Origin: a virus
Virus record (IMG/VR): IMGVR_UViG_3300021091_000076
Location: 1-62,146 of that record
Length of the DNA: 62,146 nt
Reading direction: 5' to 3' (one strand)
The notes below the pieces were generated by a model. It did not search any database and was not told where the DNA came from. It saw only the letters and a list, made by a program, of their open reading frames with translations. Below, piece by piece: positions 16,759 to 25,525 of this stretch. The translations under genes were made by a program, and so were the position numbers. How positions within the stretch are numbered: the first letter of the stretch is position 1; every line of letters starts with the position of its first letter.

Positions 16759-17517
16759 ATGAGCCAAATTGACCAAGCCCGCCAAAAAGTCTACGAGTAC
16801 TGTAAAGCCATGCTAGGCGACGGTATGATCGACATAGAACTAGATCCTATACATTTTCAAACTGCTGTAGATAGAGCTCTTGGAGTTTTTCGCCAACGCA
16901 GTGACAATGCAGTAGAGGAAAGTTATGCATTTTTGACATTAAACGAAAATCAGAACGAATATGTATTGCCCAAAGAAATACAACAAGTTCGTCAAATTTT
17001 TAGACGCAGCGTCGGTTCTAGAACAGGCAACGGATCGGGAGGCACAGTATTTGAACCTTTTAATTTAGCCTATACTAATACCTATTTGTTGTCGTCGACA
17101 AACATGGGCGGACTTTTAACCTATGAATTATTCAGCGGTTATCAAGAGTTAATAGGCAAGATGTTTGGTAGTTTTATTAATTTTACATGGCAACCTCAAA
17201 GTCGTAAACTTATGATTCAACAGCGTCCTAGAGGTAGTGAAGAAGTATTACTATGGGTATATAATACCAAACCAGACTTTGCGATCATAGAAGACACCTA
17301 TGCAGGACAATGGATCAAAGACTACAGCCTAGCTAACTGTAAAATCATGCTAGGACAGGCTAGAGAAAAATTTGCCAGTATTGCAGGACCACAGGGAGGA
17401 ACAGCTCTTAACGGAGCATCCATGAAATCAGAAGGTCAAGCTGATCTAGACAGACTGACAGATGAATTAATGAAATTAGTTCCGGGAGGCCAAGGATATA
17501 CCTGGATCATAGGATGA
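16759..17517 (+). CDS. 13: Neck protein, gp13-like (252 aa)
   Basis: Characteristic stretches are 'GDGMIDIELDPIHFQTAVDRALGVFRQRSDNAVEESYAF' and 'WIKDYSLANCKIMLGQAREKFASIAGPQGGTALNGA', which I recall from the gp13 neck/connector proteins of T4-like cyanophages. The protein would form the head-tail neck with the gp14-like product encoded divergently. I start it at 16759 rather than at upstream in-frame codons, because a late promoter lies directly before this ATG. Downstream, the next gene begins with an ATGA overlap. Confidence 0.7.
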   Translation: MSQIDQARQKVYEYCKAMLGDGMIDIELDPIHFQTAVDRALGVFRQRSDNAVEESYAFLTLNENQNEYVLPKEIQQVRQIFRRSVGSRTGNGSGGTVFEPFNLAYTNTYLLSSTNMGGLLTYELFSGYQELIGKMFGSFINFTWQPQSRKLMIQQRPRGSEEVLLWVYNTKPDFAIIEDTYAGQWIKDYSLANCKIMLGQAREKFASIAGPQGGTALNGASMKSEGQADLDRLTDELMKLVPGGQGYTWIIG

Positions 17518-17852
17518 AAGCTTCTGAATTTATTTTTGAATCTGATGAGGAATTCTATACGGAAAGTGCCAAAATGGTCTGGGGAGTAGGTAAACACACT
17601 GCCAGAACCGGAAAGACTAAACTGAAATTTCGTTGCACCACTGGTCCCAGAGCAGGTCGCCAGGTCAGTCATCCCAACAAATGCCACCAGCCCATGGACG
17701 TGGCACAGGCACAGCGCATGAAGACCACAAGAGCTCGTACCAAAACACAAGCAGCTCGCAGGACCCAGAGAACCAAATCTATCAATACTGCCAGCGTATT
17801 AGCCAATCGCCTTAACACAGGCAAACCAAAAACACCAAAACCATATTATTAA
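17514..17852 (+). CDS. Basic protein with capsid-targeting-like N-terminus (112 aa)
   Basis: The N-terminus 'MKASEFIFESDEEFYTES' is short and acidic and contains 'FIFE', a fit to the (I/L)xE cleavage site of the T4 prohead protease. The rest is strongly basic ('MKTTRARTKTQAARRTQRTKS', with a 'KPKTPKPYY' tail) and has two Cys and two His near residues 40-57 ('RCTTGP...HPNKCHQ'). T4 internal head proteins have exactly this plan: a ten-residue targeting peptide removed in the prohead, then a basic DNA-associated body. An internal or injected head protein is my inference; no homologue is recognised. Confidence 0.6.
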   Translation: MKASEFIFESDEEFYTESAKMVWGVGKHTARTGKTKLKFRCTTGPRAGRQVSHPNKCHQPMDVAQAQRMKTTRARTKTQAARRTQRTKSINTASVLANRLNTGKPKTPKPYY

Positions 17853-17855
17853 AGG

Positions 17856-17884
17856 TTGATTCTCGCTGCCGGATCTGTTATAAT
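17856..17884 (+). promoter_or_regulatory. Sigma70-type early promoter for dNMP kinase
   Basis: TTGATT (17856-17861), exactly 17 bases, then TATAAT (17879-17884). Predicted start is near 17891, just before the GGAG at 17895-17898 and the ATG at 17905. The consensus -10 marks it as host-polymerase driven. Confidence 0.8.
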
Positions 17885-17904
17885 GTTCTTAATTGGAGAA
17901 TATT

Positions 17905-18594
17905 ATGATCATAGGTATTTGCGGATTCATCGGCAGCGGCAAGGACACAATCGCCGACTATCTTGTAAACTTTCACGAATTTAGGCGAGAGAGCTTCGCC
18001 AATACATTAAAGGATGCAGTAAGTTCTGTGTTCGGTTGGGACAGGACCATGCTAGAAGGGCGTACCAAAGCTGCCCGAGAGTGGCGAGAACAAGTAGATC
18101 CGTGGTGGGCCGAGCGTCTAGACATGCCCACACTTACTCCACGTTGGGTTCTACAGTACTGGGGCACAGAGGTCTGCCGTAAAGGATTTCATGACGACAT
18201 TTGGATCGCGTCATTAGAAAATAAACTCAGAAGTAGCAAAGATTCTGTGGTTATTTCAGATTGTCGTTTCCCCAATGAGATTTTAAGTATCCGAAATACA
18301 GGCGGAAAGATCTTATGGGTAAAAAGAGGATCTTTGCCAGATTGGTACGAATATGCAATGGCCGCTAATCAACTAGGAAGTAATCTTGCTCATAACGAAT
18401 TAAAAAAATTAAAAATACATGCTTCAGAAACTGCATGGGTCGGTACTGATTTCGATCATATTATAGAAAATGACGGCTCTATTGACGATCTTTATAATCA
18501 GGTAAAATTAATAATCAGCAATGAGATCACCTTGCCTCCAGGAGATGCCTTCCTTGCCAAGGATCTGAGCACAGTTACAGCAGACGGTTTTTAG
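17905..18594 (+). CDS. 1: Deoxynucleoside monophosphate kinase, T4 gp1-like
   Basis: The P-loop 'GFIGSGKD' is at residues 7-14. It is followed by 'DTIADYLVNFHEFRRESFANTLKDAVSSVFGW' and 'TPRWVLQYWGTEVCR', the hallmarks of the T4 gp1/phage dNMP kinase family that phosphorylates dNMPs to dNDPs for phage DNA synthesis. The 229-residue length is normal for the family. I use the ATG at 17905, with GGAG seven bases upstream, over the in-frame TTG at 17893. It has its own early promoter. The last 87 bases overlap the convergent HNH gene, so its C-terminal tail may be shaped by that overlap. Confidence 0.85.
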   Translation: MIIGICGFIGSGKDTIADYLVNFHEFRRESFANTLKDAVSSVFGWDRTMLEGRTKAAREWREQVDPWWAERLDMPTLTPRWVLQYWGTEVCRKGFHDDIWIASLENKLRSSKDSVVISDCRFPNEILSIRNTGGKILWVKRGSLPDWYEYAMAANQLGSNLAHNELKKLKIHASETAWVGTDFDHIIENDGSIDDLYNQVKLIISNEITLPPGDAFLAKDLSTVTADGF

Positions 18595-18843
18595 ATTGTT
18601 ATGACGGCAATTATCTAGATTGCCGTCAATATGAAATACTCTAAAAATTTCTCTGTGAGTACTTTTGATTCCACATTTATCGCATAGATTTTTCATTTTG
18701 TATCCTGCTCTCTGCCATCTAGGTATTCCGTATCCTATTCCATGTGCCATGCAGATTTCGCACAGACTTCTATAATAGATTCTGTTATTTTTCTTATAAT
18801 TAATAGCCTTAGGCCTTTGCCCACACTTACAAAGCGGTCTCAT
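18508..18843 (-). CDS. HNH endonuclease-like protein (111 aa)
   Basis: Two zinc-binding parts are visible: 'CKCG...CEIC' (residues 5-31) and 'CDKCG...CCNC'. The nuclease core is 'FRVFHIDGNLDNCRHNNLKTVCCNC', the form seen in free-standing phage HNH enzymes. It may be a homing-type mobile gene inserted between dNMP kinase and the sheath gene on the opposite strand. Its 3' end overlaps the kinase by 87 bases. GTAAATA-TTTGC-ATG upstream is a late promoter with leaderless spacing. Confidence 0.75.
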   Translation of the reverse strand: MRPLCKCGQRPKAINYKKNNRIYYRSLCEICMAHGIGYGIPRWQRAGYKMKNLCDKCGIKSTHREIFRVFHIDGNLDNCRHNNLKTVCCNCAQILGKEGISWRQGDLIADY

Positions 18844-18848
18844 GCAAA

Positions 18849-18855
18849 TATTTAC
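18849..18855 (-). promoter_or_regulatory. Late promoter GTAAATA for HNH gene, leaderless spacing
   Basis: Reading the minus strand, GTAAATA is followed by TTTGC and the ATG at 18843. The 5-base spacer matches that of several plus-strand late genes. Confidence 0.5.
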
Positions 18856-18909
18856 ACCTTTTTAACCCCTTTTTCTCCTAGTATAAGTGGCTCTTTTTTA
18901 AACTTACCG

Positions 18910-18916
18910 CTAAATA
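18910..18916 (+). promoter_or_regulatory. Late promoter CTAAATA for sheath gene
   Basis: CTAAATA lies 31 bases before the sheath ATG. The transcript would carry a leader of about 26 bases including AGGAG at 18935-18939, so the most highly needed tail protein keeps a classical ribosome binding site. Confidence 0.65.
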
Positions 18917-18947
18917 ATATGAGCAACTATTACCAGGAGAATAAGTA

Positions 18948-21900
18948 ATGGCACTAGTATCCCCAGGCGTAGAAGTTACGGTAATTGATGAGAGTTTTTA
19001 TACACCTGCTGAGCCAGGTACTGTTCCTCTTATCGTAGTAGCTACTGCAGAGAATAAATCAAATGCGGCAGGCACAGGCACTGCTGTAGGAACAACACAG
19101 GCCAATTCTGGCAAAGTGTTTAAGATCACAAGTCAACGAGAGCTTGTTGACACATTCGGTGTACCGTTCTTTGAAAAGACAGCAAGTTCAACACCAATCC
19201 ACGGATCAGAACGAAACGAATATGGTCTTCTAGCAGCTTACAGTTTGCTAGGAGTGTCTAATTCAGCTTTTATTGTTCGTGCTGATGTGAACCTAGATGA
19301 ATTAGAAGCACAGGCGACCGCTCCGGGAGCAGAACCTATCGATGGAACATGGTGGGTGGACACACAGGCAACAGCTTGGGGAATCCAAGAATGGAACGGA
19401 GCAGCAGCAACTACCACAGGCGGACAAAAATTCGCAGTTAAATTTCCAATCGTACTAACAGACGATGACGAATCTAAAGTATCATCTAATGCTCCACGAG
19501 ATTCTGTGGGGTCTATTGGGGATTATGCTGTAGTATTTCAAACTGTAGAAGGCACAGGTTCTTTTACAGCATCTAGAGAATTAGCAACCTTTTGGTATAA
19601 GTCACCAGGCGGAACTATTACTTCTACTAGCGGAGCAGTTGATGCAGGACAATGGGTATTAGTAGGAAGCCCAGAATGGAAAGCCAGTTGGCCAACTGTA
19701 TCCAGCACAACAACCACGGTACTGCCAGCCGGTGTACTAAAATTAAATGGAAATACTATTAATATTTCCGGCGGCGCATCAAGGGCTACGGTTGCATCAT
19801 CTATTAGTTCATTAGCTGAAGCACAGGGAATAAGCGCCAAAGCAGTAGGCGGTGGACTACAAATTTATGTAGACGGAGAAGACTCTAGTGCTGGCGATTC
19901 TACTTCGTCTTCTAAAGGTGCTTTAGACGTTGCAGGAGACGCTTCTGTATTAACAGCGTTAGGTATCACAGCTGGAACTTATTTTCCTCCATCATTACAA
20001 CAAACGCCACACACTCAAGTGCCTACTTGGAAATCAAATAGTGCAACACCAAGACCAAGTGGTTCAATATGGATCAAGACCACAGAACCAAATCAAGGTG
20101 CTCGTTGGAGAGTAAAGCGTTGGAACTCAGCCACTAAGACATGGATTGAGTACAGCGCACCTATATATGCTAACACAGAATCGGCCATATATTTCTTAGA
20201 TAGAAGTGGCGGTGGTCAAAATATTGCATCCGACAGTCTTTATGTTCAATCTAATTCGGATGGTGAACTAGGACAAGATGCTACAGCCAAATTCCGTATA
20301 TGGAAAAAGAAAGCATCGGGTGCTACCGTAATCAGATCTGCTGTGATTGAAGATAGTACATTGCCTGCAGGATCATACACATTCCAGGTAGCAGAAACAG
20401 TTGCTGGAGAAGCGGCACTAGCAGCAGATGTCACAGTTACTTTCACAGCTATATCTGGTTCGGGCTCAGGAGTCACTGATGCTAACGCTATCGCAGCAGC
20501 CATCAACGCTGCTGGTTTCACTCATGTAGAAGCCGAAGTAACAGCAGAAAATGAATTACAGATCAGTCATAAAGCAGGCGGAGATATTCATTTCACAGAT
20601 GGAACCGGCACACCTTTAGCAGATATTTTTGTACCTTATGACATAGAAGATGGCGAAGGTACAGTTAATTTTTATGATTTATCTAGTTTAGCCCCGGCAG
20701 ACCCTCATGATTATCTGGCATCTAATTTTATTGCATTAGCCGGCGACGAATTAAGATTTAGTGCATCACCAGATGAACCGCTAGCCGAACCAGAAGATGG
20801 ACAATTATGGTATACACCAAACTTCGGCGAAGTAGACATAATGGTGCATAATGGAGCTGTATGGGTAGGATATCAGCATTCTACAAGTCCATATTACGCG
20901 GCATCCGCAGGAGACAAAACAGATCCTGCAGGACCTATTGTTGCTGCTAGTATGCCAACTGTGCAAAGCGATGGTACACCTTTGAAAAATGGTGATCTAT
21001 GGATTAGCACAGCTGATTTAGAAAATTTTCCAACAATTTACAGATTCAATAACGACGGCGGCGCCACAGTTGCTGAAAAATGGCAGTTGATGGATAAGAC
21101 AGATCAAACTACAGAAGAAGGTGTTTTATTTGCAGATGCACGTTATGGAATCAGCGGTGCAACAGGCGACGAAGCAGGCACGATCAAAGAATTGCTAACA
21201 AGTAATTATGTAGATCCCGATTGTCCCGACCCAGATCTATATCCAAAAGGTATGTTGCTATGGAATCTGCGTAGAAGTGGCGGCAATGTCAAGCGTTATG
21301 CAAACAATTACATCAATACAGCACAAGATAACGTTCGCTTTGATTCTACCAACTCACCGTTGGGATCATTTACTTCAGGTGAAGGTATGAGCGGATACGC
21401 AACCGATCGTTGGGTAACAGCATCACCGAATAATGAAGATGGTTCTGGTAGCTTTGGACGCAAAGCTCAACGTGCTTTAATAGTTCAAAAATTAAAGAGC
21501 GTTATCGATACTAGTGCAGAGGCTAGAGATGAAGAGCGTAGAAATTTCAACATTATCGCTTGCCCAGGATATCCAGAAGCATTCAGTAACCTGATTAATC
21601 TAAACATTGATCGCGGTCTTACAGCGTTTGTAGTTGGCGACAGTCCATTGCGTTTACCAGCAGATGCCACTAGCCTAACAGCATGGGGTACCAATGCTAA
21701 TGGCGCACTAGACAATGGTGACATCGGTATCGTTAGCTATGACGAATATTCCGCAGTCTATTATCCGAACGGATTTACCACAGACTTAGGTGGTGCAAAT
21801 GCTGTGGTTCCAGCTAGTCATATGATGCTAAGAACAATAGCTCTAAGCGATCAGGTCAGCTATCCATGGTTCGCACCAGCAGGTACTAGACGCGGCGGTA

Positions 21901-22391
21901 TTACAAATGCTACAGCAGTTGGCTATATCGATGCCGACACTGGCGAATTCCAAAGTGTTGCACTGAACGAAGGTCAAAGAGATACACTATATGATTTAAA
22001 AGTAAATCCAATTCCGTTCTTTGTTGGGGTCGGTTTAGTTGCATACGGTCAAAAAACTCGTGCAAGAAATGCGTCTGCACTAGACAGAATCAACGTAGCA
22101 CGTTTAGTGGTGTACCTACGCAGTCAGCTAAACAAACTAGCTCGTCCGTATATCTTCGAACCTAACGATAAGATCACTAGAGATGAAATCAAAGGTGCTG
22201 TTGAGAGCTTATTACTTGAATTGGTAGGTTTGAGAGCTCTATATGACTTCGCAGTTGTTTGCGATGAGTCAAACAATACGCCAAGCAGAATTGATCGTAA
22301 CGAATTGTATGTCGATATCGCAATTGAGCCAACTAAGGCAGTTGAGTTTATTTACATTCCATTGCGTGTCAAGAACACAGGAGAGATTTAA
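18948..22391 (+). CDS. 18: Contractile tail sheath protein gp18, enlarged (1147 aa)
   Basis: The N-terminus 'SPGVEVTVIDESFYTPAEPGTVPLIVVATAENKS' and the C-terminal 350 residues ('RGLTAFVVGDSPLRLP', 'WFAPAGTRRGGITNATAVGYI', 'INVARLVVYLRSQLNKLARPYIFEPND') are the conserved sheath core that packs around the tube. T4 gp18 has 659 residues; this one has about 490 more, inserted between the core halves. The insert contains repeated Trp-turn modules: 'IDGTWWVDT', 'PSGSIWIKT', 'PEDGQLWYTP...NGAVWVGY' and 'LKNGDLWIST'. These probably form surface domains. Expression is late and linked to the tube gene two bases downstream. Confidence 0.92.
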   Translation: MALVSPGVEVTVIDESFYTPAEPGTVPLIVVATAENKSNAAGTGTAVGTTQANSGKVFKITSQRELVDTFGVPFFEKTASSTPIHGSERNEYGLLAAYSLLGVSNSAFIVRADVNLDELEAQATAPGAEPIDGTWWVDTQATAWGIQEWNGAAATTTGGQKFAVKFPIVLTDDDESKVSSNAPRDSVGSIGDYAVVFQTVEGTGSFTASRELATFWYKSPGGTITSTSGAVDAGQWVLVGSPEWKASWPTVSSTTTTVLPAGVLKLNGNTINISGGASRATVASSISSLAEAQGISAKAVGGGLQIYVDGEDSSAGDSTSSSKGALDVAGDASVLTALGITAGTYFPPSLQQTPHTQVPTWKSNSATPRPSGSIWIKTTEPNQGARWRVKRWNSATKTWIEYSAPIYANTESAIYFLDRSGGGQNIASDSLYVQSNSDGELGQDATAKFRIWKKKASGATVIRSAVIEDSTLPAGSYTFQVAETVAGEAALAADVTVTFTAISGSGSGVTDANAIAAAINAAGFTHVEAEVTAENELQISHKAGGDIHFTDGTGTPLADIFVPYDIEDGEGTVNFYDLSSLAPADPHDYLASNFIALAGDELRFSASPDEPLAEPEDGQLWYTPNFGEVDIMVHNGAVWVGYQHSTSPYYAASAGDKTDPAGPIVAASMPTVQSDGTPLKNGDLWISTADLENFPTIYRFNNDGGATVAEKWQLMDKTDQTTEEGVLFADARYGISGATGDEAGTIKELLTSNYVDPDCPDPDLYPKGMLLWNLRRSGGNVKRYANNYINTAQDNVRFDSTNSPLGSFTSGEGMSGYATDRWVTASPNNEDGSGSFGRKAQRALIVQKLKSVIDTSAEARDEERRNFNIIACPGYPEAFSNLINLNIDRGLTAFVVGDSPLRLPADATSLTAWGTNANGALDNGDIGIVSYDEYSAVYYPNGFTTDLGGANAVVPASHMMLRTIALSDQVSYPWFAPAGTRRGGITNATAVGYIDADTGEFQSVALNEGQRDTLYDLKVNPIPFFVGVGLVAYGQKTRARNASALDRINVARLVVYLRSQLNKLARPYIFEPNDKITRDEIKGAVESLLLELVGLRALYDFAVVCDESNNTPSRIDRNELYVDIAIEPTKAVEFIYIPLRVKNTGEI

Positions 22392-22393
22392 AA

Positions 22394-23029
22394 ATGGCAC
22401 TAACTTCATTAAATAGGATTTCGATTCCACCAGCAGGCGGTAATTCAGGTACCGCTCTGCTAATGCCAAAGCTCAAGTATCGATTTAGAGTGATCCTTTT
22501 AGGATTTGGAGTTGAGGCCAGCACTGAATTGACCAAACAGGTCGCTGATGTCAAAAGACCTAATGTGTCTTTTGAAGAAATGACCATAGACATTTACAAC
22601 TCAAAGGTAAAACTAGCAGGTAAGCCGAGCTGGGAAGATGTAACCATTAATCTAAGAGACGATGCCAACGGTCAAATCCAAAAACTTGTGGGTCAACAGA
22701 TTCAGAAGCAATATGACTTTATGGAACAGGCGTCTGCACGTTCTGGTATTGATTATAAGTTCCAAATGAACATCGAAACCTTAGACGGCGGTAACGGTGC
22801 ATTTGAACCGGCAGTATTAGAAAAATGGGAACTATACGGATGTTTCGTTAGCGGAGCAGATTACGGCGAACAGAATTACGGTACTAACGAACCAATGACT
22901 ATCGCATTGACTATCAAGTACGACAATGCTGTACAGTTTGCTGGTCCTACTGGTTCCGGTATTGATCGTGGTGTCGGTGCCCTAGTTGGTAGAACGATTA
23001 GAGACGCAGTCACAGGACGTTCAGCTTAA
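22394..23029 (+). CDS. 19: Tail tube protein gp19
   Basis: A 211-residue tube subunit (T4 gp19 has 163). Family features include 'KLKYRFRVILLGFG', 'LTKQVADVKRPNVSFEEMTIDIYNSKVKLAGKPSWEDVTINLRDD' and 'ENWELYGCF'-type strands near 'KWELYGCFVSGADYGEQNYGTNEPMTIALTIKYDNAVQF'. Hexamer rings of this protein form the inner tail tube. It directly follows the sheath gene, as in T4, and is closed by a strong terminator. Confidence 0.92.
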   Translation: MALTSLNRISIPPAGGNSGTALLMPKLKYRFRVILLGFGVEASTELTKQVADVKRPNVSFEEMTIDIYNSKVKLAGKPSWEDVTINLRDDANGQIQKLVGQQIQKQYDFMEQASARSGIDYKFQMNIETLDGGNGAFEPAVLEKWELYGCFVSGADYGEQNYGTNEPMTIALTIKYDNAVQFAGPTGSGIDRGVGALVGRTIRDAVTGRSA

Positions 23030-23050
23030 ATTTAATTCTAGATTGAAAAT

Positions 23051-23080
23051 AAAAAACCTGGTTAAAACCCAGGTTTTTTT
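23051..23080 (+). terminator. Rho-independent terminator after tail tube gene
   Basis: AAAAAACCTGG and CCAGGTTTTTTT form the stem around a 7-base loop, with a seven-T run. A late promoter follows 5 bases later. Confidence 0.9.
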
Positions 23081-23084
23081 ATGG

Positions 23085-23092
23085 CATAAATA
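23085..23092 (+). promoter_or_regulatory. Late promoter CATAAATA, leaderless spacing
   Basis: CATAAATA, then TTTGT, then ATG (23098). A 5-base spacer and no ribosome binding site. Confidence 0.65.
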
Positions 23093-23097
23093 TTTGT

Positions 23098-24225
23098 ATG
23101 GCAAATAAATTTACAAGATTTCTATCGGGACAAGGCGGCAGCAGTGCGGTGGGTAGATTCGTTAGCGGTGTACTAGGGGGATTAACTAACCCCAAAGGCG
23201 GCCTGGCAGATTACCGTCATGCATCTAAATTATTTTTACCTAATTATTACAGATTGGCACCTAGAACTAAATTTATGTTCTACGTGCGATTCGAAATTAG
23301 AAAATCAGTGCTTACATCTACTACGTTTTCAAACAAACACACTGATGAAATTGGTTACCTGATTAAGAGTTCAGATTTACCTAAGTATAAATTTGACACA
23401 GTGACAAAGAATCAATATAACAGAAAACATGTTATATATAAGAATTTTCAATACGAGCCATTGTCAATGAAATTTAGAGACGACAGCCACGGTGTGATGA
23501 ATGCCATGTGGGCTTTGTACATGGGCACGTATGTTCAAGACAGATTAAATCCTGAAAAGGCATTTTTTAAAACAAATTTGAGAACGACCGGATCAGTGGC
23601 AGATTCTTATAGATATGGTCTAGATAAGATAGGAAAAAACGATGACTTTTTTGAATCTATTACTATCTATACTATGAGTCGTAGACGATTTTTAGGATAT
23701 AAATTAATTAATCCTAAGATAACTAGTTGGCAACACGGAGATGTTGCTTACGATTCTAATGAATTCAACGACATGTCTATGAACATTGAATATGAATCTG
23801 TGTCATACGAATCAGGCGAAGTAGCCCCCGGCACACCAAAGGGTTTTGCCACACTTTATTATGATGCTGTACCAAGTCCGTTGACTGTGGCAGGCGGTGG
23901 CGTAAGTAATTTATTTGGAGAAGGTGGTGTACTAGATGGGTTAGAAAGTGTCTTTGGAGATATTGCTGGAGGAAATGCTTTTTCTAGTCCGGGAGCTTTT
24001 TTAGGCACAGCGATCAAGGCGTTAAACACCGCTAAAAACATAGGCGGCCTAACTAAAGAAGGAATCAGACAGCAAACCATAGGGTTGATTACAAGTCCGG
24101 CAGCACTCAGCGGTATAGTTAATACTGTAGGAGGCGTAGTCGGTGCAGCCTTTCCTAAAAATAATGGCGCCGATGCTACGGTTAAAGCCGTACAAAAAAG
24201 ATTAGCGCCGCCTCCAGGAGATTGA
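23098..24225 (+). CDS. Tail-tube-fold baseplate protein (gp54/gp48-like), 375 aa
   Basis: Residues about 55-265 follow the tube-subunit pattern: 'FYVRFEIRKS', 'IKSSDLPKYKFDTVTKNQYNRKHVIYKNFQYEPLSMKF' and 'INPKITSWQHGDVAYDSNEFNDMSMNIEYESVSYESG'. In T4 the tube initiator gp54 and cap gp48 share this fold with gp19. The C-terminal 100 residues are Gly/Ala-rich and hydrophobic ('FLGTAIKALNTAKNIGGLT'), comparable to the end of gp54. I favour the gp54/gp48 class without choosing between them. It is transcribed from its own late promoter. Confidence 0.6.
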   Translation: MANKFTRFLSGQGGSSAVGRFVSGVLGGLTNPKGGLADYRHASKLFLPNYYRLAPRTKFMFYVRFEIRKSVLTSTTFSNKHTDEIGYLIKSSDLPKYKFDTVTKNQYNRKHVIYKNFQYEPLSMKFRDDSHGVMNAMWALYMGTYVQDRLNPEKAFFKTNLRTTGSVADSYRYGLDKIGKNDDFFESITIYTMSRRRFLGYKLINPKITSWQHGDVAYDSNEFNDMSMNIEYESVSYESGEVAPGTPKGFATLYYDAVPSPLTVAGGGVSNLFGEGGVLDGLESVFGDIAGGNAFSSPGAFLGTAIKALNTAKNIGGLTKEGIRQQTIGLITSPAALSGIVNTVGGVVGAAFPKNNGADATVKAVQKRLAPPPGD

Positions 24226-24226
24226 T

Positions 24227-24595
24227 GTGTCAGCAAATATTCCAGTCCCGCCACAGGAAGATAGTGGAGCTGCTACCAAATTATTTTTTGACACATACGG
24301 CAAAACACCTTTAGAGTTTAACGCCAACGAAGTTACAGCGGCAATTGGTTTTTTCGAATCAGCAGGTTTCGATAAAGATGCAGCAGAAGTAACAGCAGCA
24401 GTTTTATTAAAACAGGCTAAATTAGATGGTGCTCCGGTTTTCAAACTTTTAGATACATTAAAAAAGTTAAGCGGCGTTCAATTAAGCGCATTAGTAGGGG
24501 AAATTCTAAACAATAACAGAGGATCAAGCAGCACACTAGGCTTTAGAATTGTCAACGTTGACAAAGAAAACCAAACTAGGAATATTTTTGCCTAA
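24227..24595 (+). CDS. Small conserved-type protein before gp4 (122 aa)
   Basis: It begins with GTG overlapping the previous stop region; CAGGAG at 24216-24221 fits this start, whereas the ATG at 24225 is in another frame. After a Pro-rich N-terminus ('SANIPVPPQEDSG') the body is helical: 'FNANEVTAAIGFFESAGFDKDAAEVTAAVLLKQAKLDGA' and 'FKLLDTLKKLSGVQLSALVGEILNNNRGSSSTLG'. The layout looks like a conserved T4-like cyanophage protein of unknown function. Neighbours suggest a tail or head completion role. Confidence 0.65.
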   Translation: MSANIPVPPQEDSGAATKLFFDTYGKTPLEFNANEVTAAIGFFESAGFDKDAAEVTAAVLLKQAKLDGAPVFKLLDTLKKLSGVQLSALVGEILNNNRGSSSTLGFRIVNVDKENQTRNIFA

Positions 24596-25035
24596 TGGTT
24601 AAATTTGCTCAAGGTCGTTTTGAGATGAAGAACCCTGACAAATATGTAGGGAAGAAAACGCCTTTGGCTAGATCAAGTTGGGAATTCGTTTTCATGCGTA
24701 TGTTAGATGAACATCCCGGAGTTGAAAATTGGGCCAGCGAAAGTGTTCAGATACCTTATAGAGATCCCTTAACAGGAAAATATACCATATACGTGCCGGA
24801 CTTTTTTATAGTCTATAAAGATAAAAATGGTAAAAAACACGCAGAAGTCGTTGAAGTGAAGCCTGCTAGTCAAACATTAAGAGAACAAGTGGGTAAGAGT
24901 TTGTATAATCAAGAACAATATGTAAAAAATCTTGCCAAATGGGAAGCAGCAGTGGCGTGGTGCAAACAACAGGGTATTAGATTCAGGGTAATAAACGAGG
25001 GAGATATTTTCCATCAAGGTTCAAAACGTAGATAA
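24595..25035 (+). CDS. 4: Head-completion nuclease, gp4-like (146 aa)
   Basis: The pattern 'NPDKYVG...RSSWEFVFMRMLDEHPGVENWASESVQIPYRDPLTGKY' then 'YVPDFFIVY' and 'AEVVEVKP' is that of T4 gp4-type head-completion proteins. These carry a TnsA/restriction-like nuclease core (E, PDFF, ExK). They act on filled heads before tail joining. The length equals T4 gp4 (150 residues). Its start overlaps the previous stop (TAATG). Position next to the terminase genes fits. Confidence 0.8.
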   Translation: MVKFAQGRFEMKNPDKYVGKKTPLARSSWEFVFMRMLDEHPGVENWASESVQIPYRDPLTGKYTIYVPDFFIVYKDKNGKKHAEVVEVKPASQTLREQVGKSLYNQEQYVKNLAKWEAAVAWCKQQGIRFRVINEGDIFHQGSKRR

Positions 25036-25038
25036 GTA
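25031..25038 (+). promoter_or_regulatory. Late promoter variant GATAAGTA
   Basis: GATAAGTA, then TACT, then ATG (25043). The spacer is 4 rather than 5, so a transcript would start on or within one base of the start codon. It overlaps the end of gp4. Confidence 0.45.
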
Positions 25039-25042
25039 TACT

Positions 25043-25525
25043 ATGACCAAAAAATTAGAAGAATTATTCAATCTAGAAGAAAAGCCTAAAAAAGAATCTA
25101 CAGCTAAAATAAAAGAAGCAGTAGATCATCAAGAAGTGACTGATCTAGATGACAGCTATAAAGCGGTAGCTGCTCTTACCAAAGACCTTCCTGCTATCAG
25201 AGAATTAGACGATTTAGGTGAAAAAGAACTAGATGATTTAGCCAGTAAGGCCGAACAGGCTTATGATGATCTAATGGATCTTGGCATGAATGTAGAGGTA
25301 CGATATAGCGGACGTATTTTTGAAGTAGCAGGCACTATGATGAAAAATGCCATAGATGCTAAAAGTGCGAAAATAGAAAAAAAGCTCAAAGCTATAGATC
25401 TACAGTTAAAAAAATATAAAATAGACAAGGATAACAACGAAGATCCCAACGATATAATCAATGGACAAGGTTATGTTATATCAGATCGTAATGAACTACT
25501 CAAAAGATTAGGTAAAAAGGAATAA
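25043..25525 (+). CDS. 16: Terminase small subunit, gp16-like (160 aa)
   Basis: The T4 gp16 plan is visible: an acidic N-terminus ending 'LDDSYKAVAALTKDLP', then a long helical central part ('FEVAGTMMKNAIDAKSAKIEKKLKAIDLQLKKYKIDKD') and a short tail 'ISDRNELLKRLGKKE'. Gp16 binds DNA and regulates the packaging motor gp17. In T4 it directly precedes gp17; here three small genes separate them. Confidence 0.75.
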   Translation: MTKKLEELFNLEEKPKKESTAKIKEAVDHQEVTDLDDSYKAVAALTKDLPAIRELDDLGEKELDDLASKAEQAYDDLMDLGMNVEVRYSGRIFEVAGTMMKNAIDAKSAKIEKKLKAIDLQLKKYKIDKDNNEDPNDIINGQGYVISDRNELLKRLGKKE

